Assembly (NCBI GenBank): GCA_019894885.1
Contig: JAGXNP010000003.1
Location: 1-47,080, forward strand
Direction: 5' to 3'
From: Promethearchaeota archaeon
GTDB lineage: Archaea > Asgardarchaeota > Lokiarchaeia > Sigyniarchaeales > SOKP01
Length of the DNA stretch: 47,080 bases
Position numbers and translations under genes: made by a program. The notes under the pieces are model-generated. The model saw only the letters and a program-made list of their open reading frames with translations. It did no database searches and was not told the DNA's origin. Positions 33,300 to 41,511 of the stretch are shown piece after piece (position 1 is the stretch's first letter; every line of letters begins with the position of its first letter).

Positions 33300-33650
33300 G
33301 TGATAATTATAGAAAATGAGAAAGCTATTGTATATCTATATGGATTCAGTACTAGAAAACGGATGTACATAGATAATTTGTTAGGTATTTTAAGTGAACA
33401 GACTAAAAATAATATTAGTATTGCAATCGTTCTAATTCACGATGGAGTAATAGGAACATCACAAAGAGGTACAATACCACGCTTATTAGATAAATTGTTA
33501 AACCTCTCAATATCGGTATTTGCACTGTTACCTGATCTATTAGCGCGAGGAATTGAACCAAATACGGTTGATCCTAGAATTAAATGTATTGAATACGAAG
33601 ATCTTGTGGAAATTTTAGCGGAAACTCCTAAAGTCGCTTCTTGGATGTAA
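33300..33650 (+). CDS. DsrH/TusB-like sulfur relay protein
   Basis: A protein of about 115 residues. KAIVYLYGFSTRKRMYIDNLL, IAIVLIHDGVIGTSQRG and ISVFALLPDLLARGI match TusB/DsrH. GAGGTGA (33297-33303) sits too close to GTG 33300 to serve it, so a start at ATA 33309 (or ATT 33306) is possible; a TGA at 33288-33290 ends the previous gene in this frame. It completes the DsrE-F-H set. Confidence 0.8.
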   Translation: MIIIENEKAIVYLYGFSTRKRMYIDNLLGILSEQTKNNISIAIVLIHDGVIGTSQRGTIPRLLDKLLNLSISVFALLPDLLARGIEPNTVDPRIKCIEYEDLVEILAETPKVASWM

Positions 33651-33739
33651 GACTAAATTCAAAATCTATTAACTTTTTATTATTAGTTATCTAAATATTC
33701 ATTAATTATTCTATTTGAAATCTGAATGGTAAGGAAAAA

Positions 33740-34501
33740 TTGCAAATTATAGATTTAGAGGAAAAATACAACCATCTTTATTTTATGTGTTTAGAAGATT
33801 GGAGCGACGAAATGAAAGAAGCTGGTGACCATAAAGAGCGTTGGTACAATAAGATGAAAAGTGAAGGTCTTGGAGTAAAATTGGCATTAAATAAAAAAGA
33901 AGAGTTAGTAGGAATGATACAATACATTCCAATTGAGCATTCTTTTGCTGAAGGAGACAATTTATACTATATCAATTGTATATGGGTACACGGCTATGAT
34001 GAGGGCGTTGGTAACTTTCAAAAAAAAGGAATAGGTAAGAAATTGATAAGAGCTGCCGAGGAAGATGTCCGAAACAGAGGAGCTAAAGGAATGGTAGCTT
34101 GGGGTGTTTCGCTACCTTTTTGGATGAAAGCTTCTTGGTTCAAAAAACAAGGATATGAAAAAGTCGATAGACAAAGTATAACAGTGTTACTATGGAAACC
34201 ATTTTCCGACGATGCGATTGCAACTAAATGGATAAAACAGAAAAAAATACCTGAGAAAATACAGGGAAAAGTATCGATAACAGCATTTTTAAACGGATGG
34301 TGTCCTTCTCAGAACATCGTGTTTGAAAGAGCAAAAAAAGTAGCCTCAGAATTCGGAGATAATGTAGTTTTTACAGAAATAGATACATTTAATAGGGATA
34401 TATTTTCAGAAAATGGGGTATTGCTGATGCCCTTTTTATCGATGGGAAGGAAGTTAGAACTGAACCTCCGCCATCATACGAAGATATTAAGAATAAAATA
34501 G
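33740..34501 (+). CDS. GNAT acetyltransferase with thioredoxin-like C-terminal domain, frameshifted
   Basis: The frame gives 253 residues. Residues about 1-155 form a GNAT domain: the acetyl-CoA loop is QKKGIGKKLIRAAEEDVRNRGAKG. A thioredoxin-like unit follows (KVSITAFLNGWCPSQNIVFERA). After AAT GGG GTA (34412-34420) the protein becomes unlike the family, while the +2 frame continues as IADALFIDGKEVRTEPPPSYEDI and ends at TAA 34525-34527. One missing base in the GGGG run (34415-34418) would restore the full protein of about 262 residues. Either a real frameshift or a homopolymer sequencing error. Start TTG 33740. Confidence 0.8.
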   Translation: MQIIDLEEKYNHLYFMCLEDWSDEMKEAGDHKERWYNKMKSEGLGVKLALNKKEELVGMIQYIPIEHSFAEGDNLYYINCIWVHGYDEGVGNFQKKGIGKKLIRAAEEDVRNRGAKGMVAWGVSLPFWMKASWFKKQGYEKVDRQSITVLLWKPFSDDAIATKWIKQKKIPEKIQGKVSITAFLNGWCPSQNIVFERAKKVASEFGDNVVFTEIDTFNRDIFSENGVLLMPFLSMGRKLELNLRHHTKILRIK

Positions 34502-34651
34502 CTAAACGAGTCAAGAAACTAAAATAATTAAGTTCATGTTTATAAGTTATAATGAGAAGATTCAATATTTATAACCAATATTCAATAATCAATAAATTAT
34601 CAATATTTCAAGCAATTTTATGAAATAATATAAATAAAATGAGGTTCTATT

Positions 34652-35056
34652 ATGTTATTTGAAATCTTTAACGAAGATTGGGCTCAAACTTTTGGCACCC
34701 TTGAAGATATCATGTGGTTTCTGATCTTATACTTCATCTTTTTAATTGTCATGGCGATCTTTCTTAAAATCGCTTTGAGTTTCTTCAGTAATACAAGACA
34801 TACGGAGTTCGGACCAGTATTTGCATCATCTTTTGTAATAACTATTATTTATGCCCTAACATTTCTATTCATTAGTAGTTGGTTGGTGGCATGGATAATT
34901 GTATTAATTGCTGCGTGGTTGATAATTAGTGCTAGTCATCATACAGGATTTTTAGGAGCGATAGCGGTAACCATCGTGGCTTTTATACTCTATATTATCG
35001 TTGCTATATTACTTGGCTTACTATTGGGTGTTACATTAATAGTGTTACCATTTTAA
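34652..35056 (+). CDS. Small polytopic membrane protein, unknown
   Basis: A 134-residue protein with four hydrophobic helices (about residues 20-44, 55-80, 82-98 and 103-131). GAGGTTC precedes the ATG. An HHTG motif sits between helices 3 and 4. No recognised family. It stands alone between the frameshifted GNAT gene and the thioredoxin operon. Confidence 0.75.
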   Translation: MLFEIFNEDWAQTFGTLEDIMWFLILYFIFLIVMAIFLKIALSFFSNTRHTEFGPVFASSFVITIIYALTFLFISSWLVAWIIVLIAAWLIISASHHTGFLGAIAVTIVAFILYIIVAILLGLLLGVTLIVLPF

Positions 35057-35151
35057 ATTTTTTTTATTTTTTCTAAATTAACTTAGAACTTAGGTAGTAA
35101 GGGAATTTTGGACTAAAATAAATGGTTAATAGATATTTATCAAAATACGGT

Positions 35152-35598
35152 TTAGCAAGTTTCACCATCTTTTTCGTAGCAATCAAAAATACTATCTAAA
35201 TTTTCAATATAATTTACCATAGATTTATACCATCTATCAAGTAAATCGTGTAATTGGCTCCTGATTATTTCTAAATTTTTAGCACCATAAACGTACAAAT
35301 ATCCGCGTATGTTTTTTACTTCTTGATCTGATGTTTCATTATAGTCTTTCAAGGACATTGATCTCTTTTCTATGATATCGAGATCGTGTAAAACTTGAAG
35401 TGCCCTTTGGATTGAACTACGATCTTTTTTAAAGACTCCAGTTAAATCCATAGTAGTCACATTGTCGTGCTTCAATAAATAAGAAAAAACATTTGATTCA
35501 ATAACATTTAATCCTAATATGCATTTAAACAGCTTTCCGCTTTTGAAAACTTTTTTCTCTTCAACCATATCTTTTAGTTGTTCTGAAATACTTTCCAT
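35152..35598 (-). CDS. TrmB/MarR-like winged-helix regulator
   Basis: 148 residues. LGLNVIESNVFSYLLKHDNVTTMDLTGVFKKDRSSIQRALQVLHDLDIIEKRSM is a winged-helix domain of TrmB/MarR type, and the C-terminal 50 residues form a helix for dimerisation. The last residues, CYEKDGETC, place two cysteines near the end, which may sense redox state. GGTGGAAAACC before the ATG is a good ribosome binding site. It lies 60 bases after the thioredoxin gene on the same strand, so both probably share a transcript. Confidence 0.8.
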   Translation of the reverse strand: MESISEQLKDMVEEKKVFKSGKLFKCILGLNVIESNVFSYLLKHDNVTTMDLTGVFKKDRSSIQRALQVLHDLDIIEKRSMSLKDYNETSDQEVKNIRGYLYVYGAKNLEIIRSQLHDLLDRWYKSMVNYIENLDSIFDCYEKDGETC

Positions 35599-35658
35599 GG
35601 TTTTCCACCAATATATTTAGTTGGATTCTATAAAGTTAAGAAATTAAAGATAAAAAAA

Positions 35659-36066
35659 TTAAGTAAACGATTTTAACTTCTCTAATACTTTTCTTATATA
35701 CTCTTCGTTCGCCGCACCAACAATTTTGTGAATCACTTTATCGTTCTTAATGAATAGCGTTGTAGGAATTCCAGTTATTCTATAATTTTGCGCAATTGAA
35801 CCAACTTCGTCAACATTTATTTTAACAAAAATAAATTCTTGATAGTGCTCCTTTTGAATCTTTTCGAATACTGGGGCGAACATCATGCACGGTGAACACC
35901 AAACGGCCCAAAAATCTATGATCAAAATCTTATCAGGATACTCCTTTTTTAGATTTTCAAATTCTTGTGCCGAATGAATTTTAACTATTTCTGTTGGCAT
36001 GGATTGAGATTTTAACAGCATTTCAGCCTTTTTTAGCCTAATTTTATTCAAGTCATTTTCAGTCAT
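35659..36066 (-). CDS. Thioredoxin
   Basis: About 135 residues with a full thioredoxin domain: DKILIIDFWAVWCSPCMMFAPVFEKIQ carries the WCxPC active site (WCSPC), then KINVDEV and GIPTTLFIKNDK with the cis-proline. The N-terminal 35-residue helical extension (MTENDLNKIRLKKAEMLL) resembles archaeal thioredoxins with helical leaders. A longer frame from TTG 36123 adds a Cys-rich stretch (CDCAEL) without homology support, so ATG 36066 is preferred. Its regulator-like neighbour is downstream. Confidence 0.92.
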   Translation of the reverse strand: MTENDLNKIRLKKAEMLLKSQSMPTEIVKIHSAQEFENLKKEYPDKILIIDFWAVWCSPCMMFAPVFEKIQKEHYQEFIFVKINVDEVGSIAQNYRITGIPTTLFIKNDKVIHKIVGAANEEYIRKVLEKLKSFT

Positions 36067-36198
36067 TTTCTTAGCTTTTTCGTGTATTTTAAAGATGTGA
36101 GATAGTTCCGCACAATCACACAACTTTCTTAATTGGGATCATTTAAGCTTCTATTTAAAGATGGTGCTTATAAAAAAAAATAAAATAATTCTTGAATC

Positions 36199-36986
36199 TT
36201 ATTCTAACTGCTTACTTTTCCCTTTATAATAACGCAATTTCGTTTCTAGATGCCACCACAAAACACCTATAGGTATAGTTATCATCCAATTCATAATTAG
36301 TAACAATACACTAATAATAATTTCATTTGAAGAATAACCAAAAATATTTATAATAAGTGGAGCTTCAACCCAAAGGTTATACATAGTCTCACTGATAGCA
36401 AAATAGAGATTTTGGACAAGGAAAATATGAAAAGATGATTTTCCTATATATTTAATTACTTTGCCGATTCTTTTTTCATAAGTATCTGGTAATATCTTCA
36501 AGATTAATAATATTATAACCGCAGAGTAAGGGAAAAAGAGATAGTTATAATCTCCTCTTATTAAATGAGCCCCATCTATTGCTAATCAATAGTCAAAGAA
36601 CTGATATTGTATAAGATATAGTAAATTAACTGGAAATAATATACATATGAAAAAATTCTTCTTACTGAATATATTATGTTCCTTAGAAAACCACAAACCT
36701 ATTCCTATTGCAGAGAGATGCAAGAATATGCTATAATGGAAGTATATTTCAACCGTCCAATCATCAAGGGTAGATTTTTCTCGCAAATGATTTGCCAATA
36801 TTAAAGCCCATTATAATTAAAAAAACGGGAATAGCTATTCGTTCCCATAATTTTTACCAATTCGGGACTCATATATGACCTAGAATGATCAAGGACAACG
36901 AGCATAATCATCCAAGCCTTAAGAAAATCAATTTGAAAGAAATTAATCTAATCTTTTTTTTGCATTAATTCGTTTTTTTCCACCAT
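36199..36986 (-). pseudogene. Decayed acyltransferase-3 family gene
   Basis: Fragments of a polytopic acyltransferase-3 protein occur in three frames. ATG 36986 follows GGGGATAAA; after 12 codons a TAG (36948-36950) interrupts, then DFLKAWMIMLVVLDHSRS follows, the family N-terminal motif with the catalytic His. A frameshift near 36850 leads to WERIAIPVFLIIMGFNIG (to about 36790), another near 36780 leads to EIYFHYSIFLHLSAIGIG, and a TGA (36586-36588) precedes the C-terminal part (DTYEKRIGKVIKYIGKSSFH). The middle is shorter than in intact family members. Too many lesions for a sequencing error; this is a relic. Confidence 0.8.
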
Positions 36987-37142
36987 TTTATCCCCTAACA
37001 TTAAAACAACTCAAATTTAAAATTATAAATTATCGTCATTTATAAGAATATTTTATCATTATAAACTCAGTCATCATTTAAAAATACTTAAAAGCGTAAA
37101 TTTCTATAATCTTTCTATAATTATATTTCATTATAGTTAAAG

Positions 37143-37895
37143 ATGAAGTTACACTCACTTTTTATTTTGACTAAGGCGGGAGCTTGTCTATACAGCAGAA
37201 ATATTACAAAAGATTTTGAGAATATAGAACCAAATCTGATAACACCTTTTTTCTCGGCTATTTTTTCCTTTTCTGAAAACGTTATTTCTAAAGAAACACC
37301 CGAAATCCTCGAAATGGGTGGTTTTAGAATAGTTTTCAAAGTAGAAGGTGAGCATATTTACGCTATTCTAGCAGATACAAGCGCTAATATTTTGTATATT
37401 AACTCTAGATTGGCTAGCATCATTCAAATATTTAAAGAATTCCTCCAGAATAACATAGTTGAAGATTACGAAAAAATCCAAAATAGCGACTTCGATGCTA
37501 AAATTGATTCGATTATAAAAGGGGAGGATGAATTATCTTCAAGTCAGCCATTATATAAAAAGATAATCGATCTTATTAAAAGATTAACCCTTGAAAACGA
37601 AATTCTTGGAGCAGCGTTATTTTCTATAAATGGAAATGTAATTTTTTCATCCTTACCGCATGATATATTATTGTCCTCTCTTAAAGAATTAGAAATTCGA
37701 CATATAGTAGCCAATGAATACTCCCTAACATTTTATAGTTTAGAGAACAATCAGAAAGTATTTTCGAGAATAATTGATATTCCCTGGAAGTTAGATCCGA
37801 TTTTGATAGTATTACTATATGAGTCTTCAGTCCCTCTTGGTATGGCAGAAGTGAATTTAGAAAAGATAACAAAAACTATTCAAAACATTATATAG
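37143..37895 (+). CDS. Longin-roadblock two-domain protein
   Basis: 250 residues. Residues 1-105 form a longin-like domain: HSLFILTKAGACLYSRNITKD, then the helix LITPFFSAIFSFSENV and the strands EMGGFRIVFKVEGEHIYAILADTS. Residues about 145-245 resemble a roadblock/LC7 fold (ILGAALFSINGNVIFSSLP and DIPWKLDPILIVLLYE). The two folds are related structurally and both associate with GTPases in eukaryotes, where they form Ragulator-like and Mgl-type regulators. It precedes the GGR-like gene by 90 bases. Confidence 0.8.
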   Translation: MKLHSLFILTKAGACLYSRNITKDFENIEPNLITPFFSAIFSFSENVISKETPEILEMGGFRIVFKVEGEHIYAILADTSANILYINSRLASIIQIFKEFLQNNIVEDYEKIQNSDFDAKIDSIIKGEDELSSSQPLYKKIIDLIKRLTLENEILGAALFSINGNVIFSSLPHDILLSSLKELEIRHIVANEYSLTFYSLENNQKVFSRIIDIPWKLDPILIVLLYESSVPLGMAEVNLEKITKTIQNII

Positions 37896-37984
37896 TTCTT
37901 AATCACATTTTATCCTTTAACCAGAATTCTAAGATTCGGAAAAATAAAATAACCTTTTTTTATGGTTAATGATTTTGGAACTTT

Positions 37985-39250
37985 ATGTATGATTTTATTG
38001 TTATTGGTGCGGGAATATCTGGAACTTCATTTGCATATAAGGCTTCAAAGTTCGCAAAAACTCTTCTTATCGAATCGCAAGATTACCAACGAGAAATCCC
38101 TGTGAGAACTAACATTTTTGCTGAACACAATAAACCTTTTGTTGATGATGTGTTCTGGAACGATGATTCTATCTTTCCAAGACCATTCCTTCAATTGAAT
38201 TATAAAAGTGAAAAACATAATGGACTTTTACATTCAAAGGAGTTTGGAGCACCATTAGGAAAAATTTCTCATACCGAAATATTGATTCAAAAAATCATCG
38301 ATAAATTTAGAGATCAAGGGGGAACTACACTTTTCAATCAAACTGTTTCTAAAGTAGTCAGACACTCAGATCATATTGAAGTTATTAATAATAAAGGAGA
38401 ATCTTTTACTTCTAAACTTTTAGTTTTAGCAACAGGATCTCGGGGTTTTCCTTTGCAAAAATCTCTTGGTTTTCAAACTCCTGATTCGTTTATGGGAATT
38501 TATACTAATATTTACGCTGATGAATCCCTTCTAGAAGAAAATTTCAGTTTCCAATACATGTTTCATTTAAATCCTACTATTAGCCAAAACGGCCCTTTTT
38601 TCTTTAATGTTGGAAAAGGAAGAATTGCAGCCGGATACTTAGGGAATAAAGAAAATCCCGCAGAGCTTAAGGATAAGTTATTTAGAATCCTCAAGAACTA
38701 CCAAAAAATTCAACCTTTTCTAAAAGGCATAACTTGGGACGAATCTATTCCAACTATAAGTGGAGGTATTTCAAAGCATCCAATAAATTCCTTTTCAAAA
38801 GATCGCGTTATTGTGTTAGGGGAAGCAGCAGGATTAGTTACAGCATTTTTTTACGAAGGAATCTTATGTGGATTGGCTAGCGCTGATATTGCAACGAAGT
38901 TATTAAAACCTTTACTCGCAAATGATTCGAATTTTACTAGGGTTGAATTAAAAAAATACGACGATGAGGTCGCTCGAGTGTTATTCACTTATTTTAGAAA
39001 TGGCAATGCCTGCGAATATCTCTTTTATAATGAAAGTTCTTCAACGAAAACATTGTGGGATTCTTATACAAACTTATTAAATACTAATAAAACCGTGAGA
39101 GAATATGTCTACGAAGCACATATTAACCAAGATTTATCAACACATAATACTGATAACGACAGATGGGTTGGAGAAAGGCTTTTCGCTACAATACCTGTTT
39201 TTTCTAAAATGACGCTATGGCCAAAGTTCCTAAAAGCCATGAGTTTTTAG
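37985..39250 (+). CDS. Geranylgeranyl-reductase-like FAD oxidoreductase
   Basis: A 421-residue flavoprotein: FIVIGAGISGTSFAYKASKF is the N-terminal dinucleotide motif, LLVLATGS the second FAD motif, and VIVLGEAAGLVTAFFYEGILCGLASADIA the third, in the form typical of the geranylgeranyl reductase family. GGRs saturate isoprenoid chains of archaeal membrane lipids or quinones. Alternatives in the family include other prenyl reductases. It starts ATG 37985. Confidence 0.85.
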   Translation: MYDFIVIGAGISGTSFAYKASKFAKTLLIESQDYQREIPVRTNIFAEHNKPFVDDVFWNDDSIFPRPFLQLNYKSEKHNGLLHSKEFGAPLGKISHTEILIQKIIDKFRDQGGTTLFNQTVSKVVRHSDHIEVINNKGESFTSKLLVLATGSRGFPLQKSLGFQTPDSFMGIYTNIYADESLLEENFSFQYMFHLNPTISQNGPFFFNVGKGRIAAGYLGNKENPAELKDKLFRILKNYQKIQPFLKGITWDESIPTISGGISKHPINSFSKDRVIVLGEAAGLVTAFFYEGILCGLASADIATKLLKPLLANDSNFTRVELKKYDDEVARVLFTYFRNGNACEYLFYNESSSTKTLWDSYTNLLNTNKTVREYVYEAHINQDLSTHNTDNDRWVGERLFATIPVFSKMTLWPKFLKAMSF

Positions 39251-39368
39251 TTTTTATGCTTCTTTATCCTTTTGGTTACTCCTAAATTTTTTCTAGCCTA
39301 TTTCATTGTACTTGTATGTAAAAAAAGTATTTTGTGTCAAAAGAAAAACAATTTTTAAAAAAAAACCC

Positions 39369-39378
39369 TTTTATATAT
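39369..39378 (+). promoter_or_regulatory. TATA-like box upstream of the longin/membrane operon
   Basis: TTTTATATAT at 39369-39378, preceded by an A-rich stretch and ACCC, about 80 bases before TTG 39461. The spacing suits an archaeal promoter with a leader of about 50-60 bases. Confidence 0.45.
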
Positions 39379-39460
39379 CATCATTTTTACCACAATATTA
39401 TATTCTAATTTAATTTTGATAACAAAAAACAAAATGTTATAAAAAAATTAGGGATCGTCT

Positions 39461-39952
39461 TTGGCAACAGATTATAGCGTAATATGTAAACTCGGAGGAT
39501 ATGTTAACAGCAATCCAGAACTCATTTCTTCCTATCCGTCACTTGATCAATCATTAAAAACAGAGATTCTACCAAAGTGTTTCCCAATTGGCGCTAAAAC
39601 TGGTGACTTTATCGTCGAAAAATATCGCAAATATGTTGTTTTATCTTATATTTTTAGGGTCAATCAAACAGCAGATAGAGACGATATCTTCTCATTATCA
39701 GTTCTACTTAATAAAAAAGATAAGACAGAAATTTACAAGCCTGTGCTTCAAAGTTTGATAGACAAATTAGAACAGAATGATCTCTTAAACGAGCATGTAT
39801 TAACTAAGAACCAACGAGCTATCTTTGAAGGGATGAACCAAGAAAAGAATGTTACTATTAGTAATGTCTTAATTGATCTTTCTAAAGTTTTTAAAGAAAT
39901 CAAATCTAAAATACTGAAACCAGAAATAAAAGTGAAAGGGAGTTTTTTGTAA
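39461..39952 (+). CDS. Longin-like protein (Asgard type)
   Basis: 163 residues starting at TTG 39461, after GGGATCG. The N-terminal half contains GDFIVEKYRKYVVLSYIFRVNQT, DIFSLSVLLNKKD, then the helix YKPVLQSLIDKLEQNDLL; this alternation of strands and a long helix is that of longin-like or profilin-like folds in Asgard trafficking proteins. The membrane protein at 39954 starts one base after its stop codon, so the two are coupled. Family assignment is tentative. Confidence 0.65.
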   Translation: MATDYSVICKLGGYVNSNPELISSYPSLDQSLKTEILPKCFPIGAKTGDFIVEKYRKYVVLSYIFRVNQTADRDDIFSLSVLLNKKDKTEIYKPVLQSLIDKLEQNDLLNEHVLTKNQRAIFEGMNQEKNVTISNVLIDLSKVFKEIKSKILKPEIKVKGSFL

Positions 39953-39953
39953 A

Positions 39954-40595
39954 ATGGCAGAAGATTTTTTTTTATCAAGTCTTGGAATTGTGGCTAATCT
40001 TTCGAGTGCAATATTTATACCTATTGCGACATTAATTTTAGGCAGAAAGCTTCTCAAAGACAAGAAAGAAACGGGAAAATACAATATTATACGATTAATT
40101 ATATTTCTTTCTTTCCTGAACTTCTCGATATTAGCAATCATCGAGTTTCTTTTAAAAAATACCCCGTTAATTCCACCTTTTATAGAAGAATTATATAGCG
40201 CTGAATTCGGTTTCTATAATACATCTGTAGCTATTAGGGTGACCTTAGGTCTTACTTTGATTTTTTATATTAATAGATGGGAAATATTACACTTCTCAGC
40301 TATTTTCTTCTTCATTGGAATGTTATTTCTTTATTTATTTACTGGGTTTTCCGCTTGGCTTGAGAATTACACGATTATTGCAGGAGTTGCAAGCATTCTC
40401 TTTTTATACTTTACGGCATTTCGCATGAAGGACAATGGCGCTCTTAGTATAGCAATCTTTTTCACCCTAACATTTAGTATTCAATTTATTTCTGAAGCAT
40501 TGGTCTCAGAAATAATTATTATAAGTTATGTAGCTTTTGTTGTTATCTTCTCACTGGGATTGTTTAGACCATATAAACAGGAGGTAAATACTTAA
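39954..40595 (+). CDS. Seven-helix membrane protein A of the longin/Arf region
   Basis: 213 residues with seven hydrophobic segments (about residues 10-32, 45-65, 88-106, 110-128, 135-153, 160-178 and 182-202). The first loop is basic (GRKLLKDKKETGKYN). No transporter or receptor motif is recognised. It begins directly after the longin-like gene and ends just before AGGAGGTAA that serves the next gene. Confidence 0.75.
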   Translation: MAEDFFLSSLGIVANLSSAIFIPIATLILGRKLLKDKKETGKYNIIRLIIFLSFLNFSILAIIEFLLKNTPLIPPFIEELYSAEFGFYNTSVAIRVTLGLTLIFYINRWEILHFSAIFFFIGMLFLYLFTGFSAWLENYTIIAGVASILFLYFTAFRMKDNGALSIAIFFTLTFSIQFISEALVSEIIIISYVAFVVIFSLGLFRPYKQEVNT

Positions 40596-40596
40596 T

Positions 40597-41247
40597 ATGG
40601 CGGAGATAGGTTTCTTGTTTATGGAACTCGTTTATTTTACTATGGGGCTGATGACTGTTTTTACTACATTAAAACAATGGAAGATAAATAAAAACAGAAT
40701 GTTAATTGCTGTATCAATATATGTTGCAGCGGTATTGGTAACATCAATCATTGATATTTCAATCTATCTGTTTGACTTTGATATTGATATCCTGATAGCT
40801 GGAGGATTGACAATTGGAATGATTCTCGGGTTCATATTATTTACGATTCAATTAGAATTCATGTTCTATTTAAAGGATTTACCTAAACTATACACTCTTC
40901 CCTTTTTTGCCAGTTTTTATCTTGCATTCGGAAAAGTGTTAGTTGACTCAACAATACCTTTTATAATTTACGCGATGATTGTAAGTTACGGATCTGCCTA
41001 CTTTCTCATCAAAGACGGAAGGAAAAGTCGTAACGGATTAGCAATCGGAATGGGGCTATTCTTTCTCATATGGGGCCTAGGACAGACATTTCAACTTGAG
41101 ACTATAATCATTAGCTTTAGAATAGTTGCAATGGTGGCACTCTTATTAGGTACAAGAGGTTTTTATGAGAAATATGTATTCGTCAATGTAGAAGAAGAAC
41201 AGAAAATAATGGGAACCTGGATTGCAAAATTGGTAGTAAAGGAATAA
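40597..41247 (+). CDS. Seven-helix membrane protein B of the longin/Arf region
   Basis: 216 residues with seven hydrophobic segments (about residues 5-24, 36-57, 66-90, 100-115, 121-139, 147-165 and 171-188) and a charged C-terminal tail of about 25 residues. AGGAGGTAA lies eight bases before the ATG, the strongest ribosome binding site in the region. The helix layout is similar to protein A, so the two may be paralogues and form a heterodimer. Function unknown. Confidence 0.75.
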   Translation: MAEIGFLFMELVYFTMGLMTVFTTLKQWKINKNRMLIAVSIYVAAVLVTSIIDISIYLFDFDIDILIAGGLTIGMILGFILFTIQLEFMFYLKDLPKLYTLPFFASFYLAFGKVLVDSTIPFIIYAMIVSYGSAYFLIKDGRKSRNGLAIGMGLFFLIWGLGQTFQLETIIISFRIVAMVALLLGTRGFYEKYVFVNVEEEQKIMGTWIAKLVVKE

Positions 41248-41511
41248 TAACGATTTTTTTAATTTTTTTCTTTTGCTATTAACCCAATCAGGGATATTAA
41301 TGAAATTTTAATCTAATTTTAGGTTTGTATTTTTACAATAGACTCTTTTTGTTCTACTGAAAAAAAGGAAAATAGGTTCAACAAAAAAATAATTCTGTGA
41401 CAATGTAACAAACAATAACATAAATAATTTCGTTTATAATTATAGTGTGTTATTATAGTTTCAAGATATAAATTATAGTACTATTTCTAAAACAATATAA
41501 GATAGAGTATA

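Noticed and set aside
41475-41484. Copy of ATAGTACTAT upstream of the Arf-like GTPase, as in 16855-16864
   Set aside because: A 10-bp palindrome of this composition is expected by chance in AT-rich DNA; only the first copy lies on a promoter beside a regulator gene.
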